Source of the DNA: Maricaulis sp947259345
GTDB lineage: Bacteria; Pseudomonadota; Alphaproteobacteria; Caulobacterales; Maricaulaceae
Length of the DNA: 64,000 bases
Direction of reading: 5' to 3'
NCBI GenBank assembly: GCA_965217205.1
Contig: OZ244254.1
Span: 3,038,001-3,102,000, forward strand
Part shown: in pieces, positions 41,457-50,718 of the stretch
Position numbering within the stretch: the first letter of the stretch is position 1
Layout of the letters: each line of letters starts with the position of its first letter
The notes under the pieces: generated by a model
The model's input: the letters and a program-made list of their open reading frames with translations, nothing else
Databases searched by the model: none
What the model was told of the DNA's origin: nothing
Position numbers and translations under genes: made by a program

Positions 41457-42773
41457 CTATTTCCCGATGCAGAACTGAGAGAATACCCGATCCAACACGT
41501 CCTCGACATCGACCCGACCGGTGAGACTTTCCAGGGCTCGCACCGCAAGACGTGCATCCTCGCCGGCCAGCTCCGGTGCCAGAGCGAGATTGTCCCGACA
41601 TCGCGCCAGCGCCTCCAGCGCCGATTCCACCGCCCGCCGATGACGGACCCGACTCAGCGCCGGCATTTCCCGCGACGACAGCCTGTCCCGCACAATTGTC
41701 TCGATCCGACGCTCCAGCGCCTCAACGCCCTCACCCGATTTGGCACTGAGCGGATACGTCCCGTCACGCTCGGCACCAGGTGCAAGATCCAGCTTGTTCA
41801 GAACAAGCAGGTCGCCATCGGCAAGACGGCCCTGCAAATCCTTCAACTCTTCCTTGGATCGCGCATCCGCGACACCGATCCGCAGATCGGCATGCTCAGC
41901 CCGGTCCAGCGCACGGCGTACACCCTCAGCCTCGATCGCATCCACCGCTTCACGAAGGCCCGCCGTATCCGAAATCACGACCGGGAAGCCGGACAGGGTC
42001 AGCTGAACCTCAACAATGTCCCGCGTGGTACCGGGAATATCCGTGACGATCGCCGCTTCCCGCCGAGCCAGCCGATTGAGCAGACTCGATTTACCCGCAT
42101 TCGGGGCCCCGATCAGGGCAATCGAGAACCCCGTCCGGATCCGCTCGCCACGGCGCCCATCATCGAGATGAGCGAACATCGACGAGATCAACTCGCTGAG
42201 GGGGGCAAAGGCCGTATGAGAGAGCGCATCCGGGACATCCTCCTCATCCGGGAAGTCAATCTCCCCTTCTATCGACGCCATGGCGCTGATGAGACGGTCC
42301 CGCCAACCGTCATAAAGCTGGCGCAAGGAGCCCGACATCTGGGCCAGAGCCTGCTTCCGCTGCCCTTCGGTTTCGGCTTCGATCAGATCGGCGAGACCTT
42401 CGGCCTCGGTCAGATCAATTTTCTCATTCTCGAAGGCACGGCGCGTAAATTCCCCGGCCTCCGCGGGATGCGCTCCGGACTCGTCGAGCGCGTGAAGCAT
42501 GGCCTCGATGACAGCCGGACCGCCGTGAACATGAAACTCGACACTGTCTTCACCCGTGAAACTCGCGGGCCCCGGAAACCAGATCACCAGACCCCGGTCC
42601 ATCACCGAACCATCAACGGAGCGCAGGGATCTGAGGGAGGCCTGGCGGGCCGACGGGCGCGGGAGACCCGCCAGCGCGTCCAGAATCGCTCCGGCATTGG
42701 CACCGGACAGGCGGATCACCGCCACGCCAGACCGGCCAGCCGGCGTCGCCAACGCGTAAACAGTTGTATTCAA
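41457..42773 (-). CDS. mnmE: tRNA modification GTPase MnmE (TrmE)
   Basis: 438 residues from a TTG at 42773 (Met-Asn-Thr-Thr-Val-Tyr-Ala matches the family start). A GTG at 42809 would overlap the upstream gene. Tetrahydrofolate-binding N-domain (FTGEDSVEFHVHGG), helical domain with the G domain inserted: G1 IGAPNAGKSS, G2-G3 DIPGTTRD and DTAGLR, G4 NKLDL. Ends CIGK, the invariant C-terminal Cys motif. Partner of MnmG. Confidence 0.96.
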   Translation of the reverse strand: MNTTVYALATPAGRSGVAVIRLSGANAGAILDALAGLPRPSARQASLRSLRSVDGSVMDRGLVIWFPGPASFTGEDSVEFHVHGGPAVIEAMLHALDESGAHPAEAGEFTRRAFENEKIDLTEAEGLADLIEAETEGQRKQALAQMSGSLRQLYDGWRDRLISAMASIEGEIDFPDEEDVPDALSHTAFAPLSELISSMFAHLDDGRRGERIRTGFSIALIGAPNAGKSSLLNRLARREAAIVTDIPGTTRDIVEVQLTLSGFPVVISDTAGLREAVDAIEAEGVRRALDRAEHADLRIGVADARSKEELKDLQGRLADGDLLVLNKLDLAPGAERDGTYPLSAKSGEGVEALERRIETIVRDRLSSREMPALSRVRHRRAVESALEALARCRDNLALAPELAGEDARLAVRALESLTGRVDVEDVLDRVFSQFCIGK

Positions 42774-42777
42774 TGGA

Positions 42778-43026
42778 CTAACTGCCCTTTCCCGATTTCG
42801 GGACGCCACCAGCCTGACGCATCATGTCCATGAATTGATTGGTCATTTCTCCACCGACGGTCGACCATTGCCGCATCAGCGCTTCCGGCTCCATGGACTC
42901 CAGATTGGCTTCCGTCCGGCGCACCACCTCATCAACCATGGCTTCATTGATGCGGGTGACGTCCGGCAGGCCCAGGAAGCTGCGCGCTTCCTCGGGGCTG
43001 CATTCAATGTCGATCTTGACCTTCAT
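42778..43026 (-). CDS. DUF6489 small protein upstream of mnmE
   Basis: 82 residues from the ATG at 43026, with GAGG five bases upstream. The frame extends to 43095 without support. Begins MKVKIDIECSPEEARSFLG, LPDVTRINEAMVDEVVRR, ending in Gly/Ser/Lys. This conserved alphaproteobacterial small protein habitually precedes mnmE. Function unknown. Only four bases separate its stop from the mnmE TTG, so coupling is likely. Confidence 0.8.
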   Translation of the reverse strand: MKVKIDIECSPEEARSFLGLPDVTRINEAMVDEVVRRTEANLESMEPEALMRQWSTVGGEMTNQFMDMMRQAGGVPKSGKGS

Positions 43027-43074
43027 ACCGGCCTCGCTTGAACTGGCTGCAAGAGCACTCAACAGGAGGCCCCC

Positions 43075-43773
43075 ATGGCAGGTCAATATATCCACATCAA
43101 GGGACGGGATGGAGAATTTTCCGCGTATCGCGCGCTGCCCGCCTCCGGGAGCGGACCCGGCGTGCTGGTGTTACAGGAGATATTCGGGGTCAATGCCAAT
43201 ATGCGCCAGATCTGCGACGGCCTGGCCGAGGCCGGTTTCGTGGCGCTCTGTCCGGACCTGTTCTGGAGAATCGAACCCGGGATCGAGCTCGATGATCACG
43301 TTGAACCGGAGCTGCAACGCGCGTTTCAGCTTTTCCAGCAATTCGATGTCGAAGCCGGGATGCGCGATATCGCTGACGCTCTCGCCACCCTGCGTGCGGA
43401 CACGGCCTGCACCGGCAAGGCAGGCGCGATGGGGTATTGCCTCGGCGGCCTGCTCGCCTACCTGACCGCCTGCCGTACAGATAGTGAGGCGACCGTCGGC
43501 TATTACGGCGTCGGAATCGAAGCCCGGCTAGACGAGGCGAAGGATCTGGATCGCCCGCTACTTCTGCATATCGCCGGCAAGGACCAATTTGTTCCGGCCG
43601 AGGCCCAGGCCGAAATCCACAGAGCCTTCGACCCCCACCCAACCATACGACTCGAGGATTATCCGGACGAAGATCACGCTTTTGCCCGCCCGGACGGACT
43701 TCACTACAGCGCGACCAGCGCCGGTCGCGCCAATGGGCTCACCATTCGCTTCCTGCATGACGCCTTGAGCTGA
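43075..43773 (+). CDS. Dienelactone hydrolase family protein
   Basis: 232 residues of cytosolic alpha/beta hydrolase. Glu35 in VLQEIFGVN, nucleophile Cys122 in GYCLGG, Asp170 in AGKDQFV and His201 in DEDHAFAR form the classical dienelactone hydrolase set (Cys-Asp-His plus Glu). Natural substrate unknown. AGGAGG precedes the ATG. Divergent from DUF6489 with 48 bases between starts, so the promoters overlap closely. Confidence 0.88.
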   Translation: MAGQYIHIKGRDGEFSAYRALPASGSGPGVLVLQEIFGVNANMRQICDGLAEAGFVALCPDLFWRIEPGIELDDHVEPELQRAFQLFQQFDVEAGMRDIADALATLRADTACTGKAGAMGYCLGGLLAYLTACRTDSEATVGYYGVGIEARLDEAKDLDRPLLLHIAGKDQFVPAEAQAEIHRAFDPHPTIRLEDYPDEDHAFARPDGLHYSATSAGRANGLTIRFLHDALS

Positions 43774-43859
43774 GTGGGAAACGACAAGAGGCCGGCCAGC
43801 CTCTCGCAATTGTTAGCGTAAAGACACTTGCCCTGCGCTGGCCGAATACGGCACTAAGG

Positions 43860-44711
43860 GTGCCCGCCTTCAACCGGACAGAACCCTTGGCCCTCGTTGA
43901 CGATCTCCGCGAAGTCCGCCTTACCGGCTTTCCGCTTCGCTCACCCTTCCTGGTTATCACGACGCTCGTCTGGGTCAGTGCGGTATGGCTTTTTGCCACG
44001 GCCAACTGGATCGATGCCGTTCGAGCAGAGTCTGCAGGTGCCTACCACGCCTACATACTCGGGTGGACGCGGGGCATGCTTCCCTGGCTCTTCCTGTTTC
44101 CCATTGTCTTCAAGATTGGCGCCCGCCACGCCAACTCAGATTTCGCGGAAACCGCCAAATCCGCCGCCATCGCCGGCTTTCTCGGCATGGGCGGCGTGGC
44201 CGTCTATGCCGCGATTGCCTTCTCCGTCGGCACGGAACGCACGCCCTTCCAGACACTCGCCGATTTGGGCATGCAGGCCTTCCTCTGGGATGTCGTCTTT
44301 TTCGTCCTGGCCTTCCTCTTCGGCCGTCAAATGCGACCTGTCATCGATCCTCGTGAATTTCGCAGACCCGATTTCGGCACGCTGGCGGTCAAATCAAGCG
44401 GCCGTGTCGAATACGTGCCCGTTCGCGACATCCTCGGCGCAACAGCCCAGGGCAATTACATAGCCCTGCACCTGGCTGACAGAGATGTCCTGCACAGAAC
44501 GACCATGGCCCAACTCGTGGACGCCCTGTCAGACGCGGGCTTTGTCCGGATCCACCGTTCGCACCTCGTCAACCCGACCCGTATCAGCGTGGCCCGTTCA
44601 CGCGGCGAGAGCTACCGGATCGTCGAGCTGACAAATGGCGTGCAATTGCCCGTATCAGACCGCTATCGCGCCGAGGTGCGGGAGCAATTGGACCAGCGCG
44701 CGCTCGGCTGA
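43860..44711 (+). CDS. Membrane protein with LytTR DNA-binding domain
   Basis: 283 residues. Four hydrophobic segments span about 30-160 (VITTLVWVSAVWLFATANW, MLPWLFLFPIVFKIGA, GFLGMGGVAVYAAIAFSV, FLWDVVFFVLAFLFG), and a C-terminal LytTR domain (about 178-280) has VKSSGRVEYVPVRDILGATA, HRTTMAQL, FVRIHRSHLVNP and LPVSDRYR. Sensor-like membrane regulators of this kind are common in Hyphomonadaceae. The start is a GTG at 43860 with poor ribosome-site spacing; a TTG at 43887 is an alternative. Target genes unknown. Confidence 0.85.
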   Translation: MPAFNRTEPLALVDDLREVRLTGFPLRSPFLVITTLVWVSAVWLFATANWIDAVRAESAGAYHAYILGWTRGMLPWLFLFPIVFKIGARHANSDFAETAKSAAIAGFLGMGGVAVYAAIAFSVGTERTPFQTLADLGMQAFLWDVVFFVLAFLFGRQMRPVIDPREFRRPDFGTLAVKSSGRVEYVPVRDILGATAQGNYIALHLADRDVLHRTTMAQLVDALSDAGFVRIHRSHLVNPTRISVARSRGESYRIVELTNGVQLPVSDRYRAEVREQLDQRALG

Positions 44712-44849
44712 CGGTATTCGTCACCGCAACCACCTCACTCATCACATCTTGCAAGGTACGAGCTTCCGCGAACAGACCGACCCGACTAATCAAGGCGAAC
44801 GGGGTCCGTTGGATGCCGCTCCGATCAGTGCGAAGCCCGGTCGGAATGC

Positions 44850-44902
44850 GAGCGGTTCATGGACAGGCCCCCTTTCAACCGATCCATGAACCGCTCTTTT
44901 TT
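44850..44902 (+). terminator. Rho-independent terminator after the LytTR gene
   Basis: GAGCGGTTCATGGA (44850-44863) pairs perfectly with TCCATGAACCGCTC (44883-44896), 14 pairs around a 19-base loop, followed by six Ts. It lies 139 bases past the LytTR stop and faces the + strand. The intervening 44712-44849 is non-coding by eye. Confidence 0.85.
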
Positions 44903-44919
44903 CCCCGCAGAGACATCAC

Positions 44920-45552
44920 TCAGTCTGTCGCGCTGGCGATCGCCCAGCTGGGCCGCGCCGTAATCCGCTCGAAATACGCCTTCACTGCGTCCGGCGACTC
45001 ATCGAACTGCTTGATAAGCTTCAACAGGAAAAGCATGTACCCGACCGAGATGTCCGCGGCGGTGAAGCGGTCCCCGGCCAGATATTGCCGATCCTTCAAT
45101 CCATGCTCGGCCAGCATGGTCAGGGCTTTTGTCGTATCGGCCCGCGCTGACGCCGCGATGCCCGGATTACGCACCTTTTCCGGCAACAGCATGGTGTGGG
45201 CCAGCAAGAGCGAAACGGGCATGATCATGCCGCTCTCACCAAAATGCAGCCATTGCAAAAAGAGGTCGTAATCCGTCTCGTCCGGTCTGACATCCAGCTC
45301 CGTCGGACCATAGCGCCCCATAATGTATTGCAGGATGGCGACGGATTCGAACATGACCCGCCCCTTGTCCTCGAGCGCCGGGACTTTCCGGAGCGGATGG
45401 ATTTGCGCATAATTCTCATCCCCCGCCGGTCGCTTGGCGAAGGCGACGGTTTCGAGCGAGTAGGGCAGTCCCATTTCCTCGAGCAGCCAGCGGACACGCA
45501 CCGAGCGGGTCCGCGGCGCGTGATAGAGGCGAAGTGGTGAAGTCTCGACCAT
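44920..45552 (-). CDS. Glutathione S-transferase family protein
   Basis: 210 residues from the ATG at 45552 (GGGGAG nine bases upstream); earlier frame to 45663 rejected. The N-terminal thioredoxin-fold part has LRLYHAPRTRSVRVRWLLEE, HPLRKVPALED and FESVAILQYI. The helical C-domain contains DRFTAADISVGYML, the conserved Asp helix cap. Substrate not predictable. Ends 18 bases from the terminator that serves the opposite strand. Confidence 0.92.
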   Translation of the reverse strand: MVETSPLRLYHAPRTRSVRVRWLLEEMGLPYSLETVAFAKRPAGDENYAQIHPLRKVPALEDKGRVMFESVAILQYIMGRYGPTELDVRPDETDYDLFLQWLHFGESGMIMPVSLLLAHTMLLPEKVRNPGIAASARADTTKALTMLAEHGLKDRQYLAGDRFTAADISVGYMLFLLKLIKQFDESPDAVKAYFERITARPSWAIASATD

Positions 45553-45698
45553 GATGTTATCTCCCCGATGACCGACACATCGGTCATTCTTCTGATTGAA
45601 TTCCCATTGAAGCCCGTCAGGAGACCGGCGACCAACAAGAATAGTCGCATCCCATCCATACAAACGCGACCAAAGCCAATCCCGACCTGGACCTTGTC

Positions 45699-46568
45699 AT
45701 GCTCAGAACCTTGCCTGCCCTTCTTCTATTGCTCGGCGCGTGTAGCCAGCCTGCACCGTCAGCGGAGCCCCGCCTTTCAGACCAGGCAGCGTCGCTGACA
45801 TGTTTCCGAGAAAACGGATTTGCCATGCTCGCCGCACACCGCGGAGGGCCGGCACCGGGCTATCCCGAAAACGCCCTGTCCAGCCTGCACCGCCTTGTCG
45901 ACAATGGTGTCCTCTATGCCGAAATAGATGTCCGCCGCTCCAATGACGGCGTCTACTACCTGCTGCATGATGACACGCTCGAGCGCACAACGACCGGCGA
46001 GGGTCGAGTAGAGGGTCGGAGCTGGTCGGACCTCTCGAACCTGCGCCTCCTCGACAGCAATGGCGAGCTCACCGACCAGAGCATCCCGCGCCTGGAAGCC
46101 GTGTTCACGCTCGCCCGCGAGACCGGCCTCGTTCTCAATCTCGATCTCAAATCCGTTACGCCGTCCGAGATTGTCGCCCTGATCGACGCCAATGACGCCC
46201 GCGACCACGTCGCCATCATTGCCTATACCGTCGACGATGCCGCCGCTATCCATGCGCTTGATGCCGGTCTGCTCCTGTCCGTACCGGACGAGCTGGTCGC
46301 GCTGCGCGCAGCCGGCGTGAATCTCGAAGCAAGCTATTTCTGGCTCGGCACCGGCGCCCTGGACGCACCTCGCGACGCCGTCCTGGCGAGCCGAGGTCTT
46401 GAAACATCCGTCGGGCTGTTCCGCCGCGAAGACGGAAGCGCAACACCTTATCTGGAAGCGATCGAGGCAGGAATTGAGCTCTTGTCCATCGATAATGTCG
46501 ACGCAGCCGTCGCCTCTCTGGGTGGGCGAGACGCTCTGCAAGCTCGCATCGCGCAATGTCGAGCCTAG
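45699..46568 (+). CDS. Glycerophosphodiester phosphodiesterase lipoprotein
   Basis: 289 residues. Lipoprotein signal with LLGAC (Cys15). The phosphodiesterase core has AHRGGPAPGYPENAL (His/Arg), EIDVRRSNDG (metal-binding Glu-Asp) and LLHDDTLERTT (His), then LNLDLKS. Barrel C-terminus less conserved, ending SIDNVDAAVASL. Releases glycerol 3-phosphate from lipid head groups; envelope-attached. Next gene qor follows after 58 bases. Confidence 0.88.
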   Translation: MLRTLPALLLLLGACSQPAPSAEPRLSDQAASLTCFRENGFAMLAAHRGGPAPGYPENALSSLHRLVDNGVLYAEIDVRRSNDGVYYLLHDDTLERTTTGEGRVEGRSWSDLSNLRLLDSNGELTDQSIPRLEAVFTLARETGLVLNLDLKSVTPSEIVALIDANDARDHVAIIAYTVDDAAAIHALDAGLLLSVPDELVALRAAGVNLEASYFWLGTGALDAPRDAVLASRGLETSVGLFRREDGSATPYLEAIEAGIELLSIDNVDAAVASLGGRDALQARIAQCRA

Positions 46569-46626
46569 TCAGAGCACCGGATGACTCTCATTATTCTTCC
46601 GAAACCAATGAGATGAGGCAGAACCG

Positions 46627-47601
46627 ATGAGCCAGGCGATCCGAATTCACCAGACCGGTGGTCCTTCTGTCATGAAGCTCGAACCTGTCGAGGTCACGGC
46701 CCCCGGCCCCGGCCAGGTTCGAGTCCGGCATGAGGCCATTGGCGTGAACTACATCGACACCTATCACCGCTCCGGCCTCTATCCAGTCTCCTTGCCAAGC
46801 GGAATTGGTCTCGAAGCCGCCGGGCATGTCGATGCGGTAGGCGATGGCGTGACCCAATTCGCGCTTGGCGACCGGGTTGCCTATGGCAATGGACCTATCG
46901 GCGCTTATGCCGAGTACAACACGGTCGCTTCCGGCCGACTGGCGAACATCCCGGACGCGGTATCCATGGAAGAAGCGGCGGCGATCATGCTGAAAGGCAT
47001 GACAGCGCGGTATCTTCTGAAGGAGACCTTTCCGGTCAAAGCCGGCGACACCGTCCTCTATCATGCCGCGGCAGGTGGGGTGGGCTTGTTGATGTGCCAA
47101 TGGGCCCGCGATCTGGGTGTAACGCTGATCGGGACGGCCAGTACGGCCGAGAAATGCCAGCTGGCCTTGTCGATGGGCGCTGCTCACATGATCAATTCTT
47201 CGCAGGAGGATGTGGTCGCCCGGGTACGAGAATTGACAGGCGGAGAGGGCGTTCCGGTCGTCTATGACGGAGTTGGGCGGGATACATTCGCGATCTCGCT
47301 CGATTGTTTGCGGCCGCGAGGTCTGCTTGCCAGTTTCGGCAACGCGTCAGGCGCCGTGACAGGCGTCGAACTTGGCATCCTGACGCAGAAAGGCTCGGTC
47401 TACGTCACGCGACCGTCGCTCGCTCACTATGTTGCCAGCGATGACGCGCTCGCCACCAATACGGCAGATGTCTTTGATGCGGTCGCCCGCGGCGCCCTGT
47501 CGATCCGGATCAATCAACGCTATGCGCTGGCCGATGCCGTACAGGCCCATGAAGATCTGGAAGCGAGAAAGACGACGGGGGCCAGTATCCTGGCCCCCTG
47601 A
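46627..47601 (+). CDS. qor: Quinone oxidoreductase (zeta-crystallin type MDR)
   Basis: 324 residues, MDR superfamily without the zinc sites. NADPH motif HAAAGGVGLLMCQWA, NYIDTYHRSGLYP and GIGLEAAGHV are the standard quinone-reductase pattern. Soluble, reduces small quinones. GAGG precedes the ATG. Convergent with rho; only 15 bases separate the stops. Confidence 0.9.
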   Translation: MSQAIRIHQTGGPSVMKLEPVEVTAPGPGQVRVRHEAIGVNYIDTYHRSGLYPVSLPSGIGLEAAGHVDAVGDGVTQFALGDRVAYGNGPIGAYAEYNTVASGRLANIPDAVSMEEAAAIMLKGMTARYLLKETFPVKAGDTVLYHAAAGGVGLLMCQWARDLGVTLIGTASTAEKCQLALSMGAAHMINSSQEDVVARVRELTGGEGVPVVYDGVGRDTFAISLDCLRPRGLLASFGNASGAVTGVELGILTQKGSVYVTRPSLAHYVASDDALATNTADVFDAVARGALSIRINQRYALADAVQAHEDLEARKTTGASILAP

Positions 47602-47616
47602 ACGCAATCGTCTCTG

Positions 47617-48927
47617 TTACGTGTTCATCGAGTCGAAGAACTCGTCATTCGTCTTGGTCTGACGCAGCTTGTCGAGCAGGAACTCGATCGCGTCCTGGGC
47701 ACCCATGGGATTGAGGATGCGGCGCAGGACATACATTTTCTGCAACTGACCCTTGTCGACCAGAAGCTCTTCTTTCCGCGTCCCGGATTTGAGAATGTCG
47801 ATCGCCGGGAAGACGCGCTTGTCGGCGACCTTCCGGTCCAGAACGACTTCCGAGTTACCCGTACCCTTGAATTCCTCGAAGATGACTTCGTCCATGCGCG
47901 AACCGGTATCGATCAGCGCCGTCGCGATAATGGTCAGTGAACCGCCATGCTCGATATTCCGCGCAGCGCCGAAAAAGCGTTTCGGGCGTTGCAGGGCATT
48001 GGCATCCACACCACCGGTCAGAACCTTGCCCGAGGACGGTACAACCGTGTTGTAGGCGCGACCCAGACGCGTAATCGAGTCCAGAAGGATCACGACATCA
48101 CGGCCATGCTCAACGAGACGTTTGGCTTTTTCGATCACCATCTCGGAGACCTGGACATGCCGTGTTGCCGGCTCGTCAAAGGTTGAGGAGATCACCTCAC
48201 CCTTTACGGTCCGCTGCATATCGGTCACTTCCTCGGGGCGCTCATCGATCAGCAGAACCATGAGATAACAATCGGGATGATTGCTCTCGATGGCATGCGC
48301 GATGTTTTGCAGAAGAACGGTTTTACCGGTCCTCGGCGGCGCCACGATCAGGCCGCGCTGGCCCTTGCCGAGCGGTGCCACGATATCGATCACCCGGCCG
48401 GAGCGATCCTTCACCGTCGGGTCAGCCAGCTCGATATTGAAGCGCGTTTCGGGGTAGAGCGGTGTCAGATTGTCGAAATGAACCTTGTGACGCGCTGATT
48501 CCGGATCCTGGAAATTGATCGTCGAGACCTTCAGCAGCGCAAAATAGCGCTCGCCATCACGCGGGCTCCGGATTTCGCCCTCGACGGTATCGCCTGTACG
48601 CAGGCCGAATTTCCGGATCTGGGTCGGCGAGACATAGATGTCATCCGGACCGGCCAGATAATTGGATTCAGGCGAGCGCAAGAAACCGAATCCGTCCTGC
48701 AAAACTTCCAGGACTCCGCCGCCATGGATCTCGACATCCCGTTCGGCCAGGGCCTTGAGAATGGCGAACATCATGCCTTGCTTGCGCAGCGAGGATGCGT
48801 TCTCGATCTCGAGCGCCTCGGCGAATTCCAACAGCTCGGTCGGCTTCTTTTCCTTCAGGCCCTGAAGCGTCATCCGCTCCACACCTTCAAGCAGGGCAGG
48901 CACAGGTACAGTGGTTTCGTCGGTCAT
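47617..48927 (-). CDS. rho: Transcription termination factor Rho
   Basis: 436 residues. N-terminal RNA-binding part (about 1-130: LKEKKPTELLEFAEALEIEN, then the cold-shock-like QDGFGFLRSPESNY), and hexameric RecA-fold motor with Walker A APPRTGKT, Walker B VVILLDSITRLGRAYN, Q-loop TGGVDANAL and R-loop KGTGNSE. Length normal. Position beside hemJ/hemH is typical of this lineage. Probably autoregulates by terminating in its leader. Confidence 0.98.
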   Translation of the reverse strand: MTDETTVPVPALLEGVERMTLQGLKEKKPTELLEFAEALEIENASSLRKQGMMFAILKALAERDVEIHGGGVLEVLQDGFGFLRSPESNYLAGPDDIYVSPTQIRKFGLRTGDTVEGEIRSPRDGERYFALLKVSTINFQDPESARHKVHFDNLTPLYPETRFNIELADPTVKDRSGRVIDIVAPLGKGQRGLIVAPPRTGKTVLLQNIAHAIESNHPDCYLMVLLIDERPEEVTDMQRTVKGEVISSTFDEPATRHVQVSEMVIEKAKRLVEHGRDVVILLDSITRLGRAYNTVVPSSGKVLTGGVDANALQRPKRFFGAARNIEHGGSLTIIATALIDTGSRMDEVIFEEFKGTGNSEVVLDRKVADKRVFPAIDILKSGTRKEELLVDKGQLQKMYVLRRILNPMGAQDAIEFLLDKLRQTKTNDEFFDSMNT

Positions 48928-49076
48928 GGTTTTACTATCAGCTCAAACAGAAGCACCGGGTCCAAAACGAACCTTGCGCGATCAGGCAAACCGGGTGCCG
49001 CCAGAGCGGAGGTAACCCGAGAATTGAGGAGCAGACGGGCGCGCTGTGGTTCACGCGTCTCACGTCACGAAGGAGG

Positions 49077-49124
49077 GATCCTGAAAAAGGAGTCGAGAAA
49101 CCCTTGCCATGCAGGGTCAGGATC
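49077..49124 (-). terminator. Possible hairpin in the hemJ-rho spacer
   Basis: GATCCTGA (49077-49084) pairs with TCAGGATC (49117-49124), enclosing a nested ACCCT (49100-49104) with AGGGT (49113-49117). The outer arms share their ends with the inner ones, so both cannot form fully. It could end the hemJ transcript or be part of the rho leader. Weak evidence. Confidence 0.3.
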
Positions 49125-49164
49125 GTCAAGCGCTGCTTGATCCTCCACGCGACCTGTCAATTGG

Positions 49165-49620
49165 TCAGGCCAGCGCCACCACGGCAATCAGCACGATGGC
49201 AATCGCGAGGATAAAGGGAATTTCATTCAGGATGCGATAGCGCTTGTGTGGCCAGTCATTGGTGCCGGCGTCGAAGCGTTTGAAACGGACGGCAAATACA
49301 TGATGCAGACCGGTCATGGCAGACACCAGAAGCAATTTCGCCAACCAGGCCCAACCCAGAAAGATCGACCATCCGCCGGCCCGTTCAACATTGGCCCACA
49401 CCAGGGCCAGACCAAACAGCCAGGCCACGATCATGGCAGGATTCATGATGAGTTTAAGGAGACGCCGTTCCTGCAGTTTGAGTGTCTCGTCCAGCTCGCC
49501 GCCCGGCGTAGCTTCGCAATGATAGACGTAAAGCCGTGGCAGATAGAGCAGACCCGCCATCCACGCGATCACGGCAAGAATATGGAAAGCCCGCAACCAG
49601 TCATAAGCGGCAATCAACAT
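49165..49620 (-). CDS. hemJ: Protoporphyrinogen IX oxidase HemJ
   Basis: 151 residues, integral membrane protein with about four helices (starting RAFHILAVIAWMAGLLYLPR; also MIVAWLFGLALVWA). The early His13 and RLYVYHCE match HemJ, which forms a haem-containing oxidase converting protoporphyrinogen to protoporphyrin. Formerly UPF0093. Located between rho and hemH; 32 bases from hemH, so probably co-transcribed with haem genes. Confidence 0.92.
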   Translation of the reverse strand: MLIAAYDWLRAFHILAVIAWMAGLLYLPRLYVYHCEATPGGELDETLKLQERRLLKLIMNPAMIVAWLFGLALVWANVERAGGWSIFLGWAWLAKLLLVSAMTGLHHVFAVRFKRFDAGTNDWPHKRYRILNEIPFILAIAIVLIAVVALA

Positions 49621-49652
49621 GGCGAATGAGGTCCCGGCCCAGAGTGTTCAGA

Positions 49653-50693
49653 TCAGGTGACAGACTGGCACGGGCAAGCCGAACAGTCAGCCGGGCAAAT
49701 CCGCTCACCGGCCTCTGGTCGCAGTCCGCCCGGACCGTTCAGCGCTTGGCCGACCATATTGGCCAAACCCTCGATAAAGATCGGGTCATCACCCAGCGCA
49801 GGAACCCGGAGATAGGATTTCACACCCAATTCCTCCGCAATCTCGGCGTATTCCTCATCCAGCTCGACCAGGGTCTCGATATGCTCCGAGACAAAAGCGA
49901 TAGGTGTAAGCAGAATGGATTTTCCATCCCTGGCCGCCGCTTCAATTGCATCCTCGGTCGACGGACCAATCCACTCAAGCGGGCCGACCCGGCTCTGATA
50001 ACAAATCTGGTGATCGGGAAAGTCCGGTAGCTGCCGCATCACCGCAGCTGCGGTCTGCTCGACCTGCCATTGATAGGGATCACCGGCATCAATGATCTTT
50101 TTCGGCAGACCATGAGCGGAAAAGAGCAGGCGCATATTTTCAGGACGACCCGCCTTCTCCCAGGTTTTGCGGATCAACGCAGCATGCGCGTCAACAAATG
50201 CAGCCTCGGTCGGATAGCAACACAAGGCCCGGGTCTCTGGCCCGCCAGCCTTGCGCCAGGCGGTCAGGGATGAGCCGGTCGTCGTGGTCGAAAATTGCGG
50301 ATAGAGCGGCAACAAGACCGCCTCATCCGGCTGCCAGGCGTTCACTTCCTTGGCTACATCCTCGGTGAAAGGGTGCCAGTAGCGCATCGCAGGCCAGACA
50401 CGAATATCATAATCAGGCCATTGTGGTGCAAGGACGTCGGCAAGGGCGTTGGCTTGGCGAATTGTTCCCGGCAGAAGCGGGGATCCGCCGCCCATTTTGG
50501 CGTAGTTGGCCTGCGCTTCCTTGGTGCGAACGGTCGAGATGAAGAGCGCCAGTGCTTCCCGGACCAGGCCTGGCGCCTGGATAATCGCCGGATCGCGAAA
50601 CAGATTACGCAGGAAGGGGCGCACCGAATCCGGACCATCGGGCCCGCCGAGATTGAACAGGACGACCGCCAATTTCTTGCGCGCTTCACTCAC
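49653..50693 (-). CDS. hemH: Ferrochelatase
   Basis: 346 residues. The conserved FSAHGLPKKIIDAGDPY carries the catalytic His, and PIAFVSEHIETLVELDEE carries the acidic metal path. Last haem step: Fe2+ insertion. The C-terminus ICPADCSACPC holds four Cys (333, 337, 340, 342), comparable to the [2Fe-2S]-ligating tail known from Caulobacter ferrochelatase. Length slightly above class norm because of this tail. Confidence 0.96.
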   Translation of the reverse strand: MSEARKKLAVVLFNLGGPDGPDSVRPFLRNLFRDPAIIQAPGLVREALALFISTVRTKEAQANYAKMGGGSPLLPGTIRQANALADVLAPQWPDYDIRVWPAMRYWHPFTEDVAKEVNAWQPDEAVLLPLYPQFSTTTTGSSLTAWRKAGGPETRALCCYPTEAAFVDAHAALIRKTWEKAGRPENMRLLFSAHGLPKKIIDAGDPYQWQVEQTAAAVMRQLPDFPDHQICYQSRVGPLEWIGPSTEDAIEAAARDGKSILLTPIAFVSEHIETLVELDEEYAEIAEELGVKSYLRVPALGDDPIFIEGLANMVGQALNGPGGLRPEAGERICPADCSACPCQSVT

Positions 50694-50718
50694 CCTCGGC
50701 TCCTTCAGCTCAGGTCAA

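Noticed and set aside
41640..42833. 397-codon + strand frame opposite mnmE
   Set aside because: Shadow frame, no motifs, mnmE is unambiguous.
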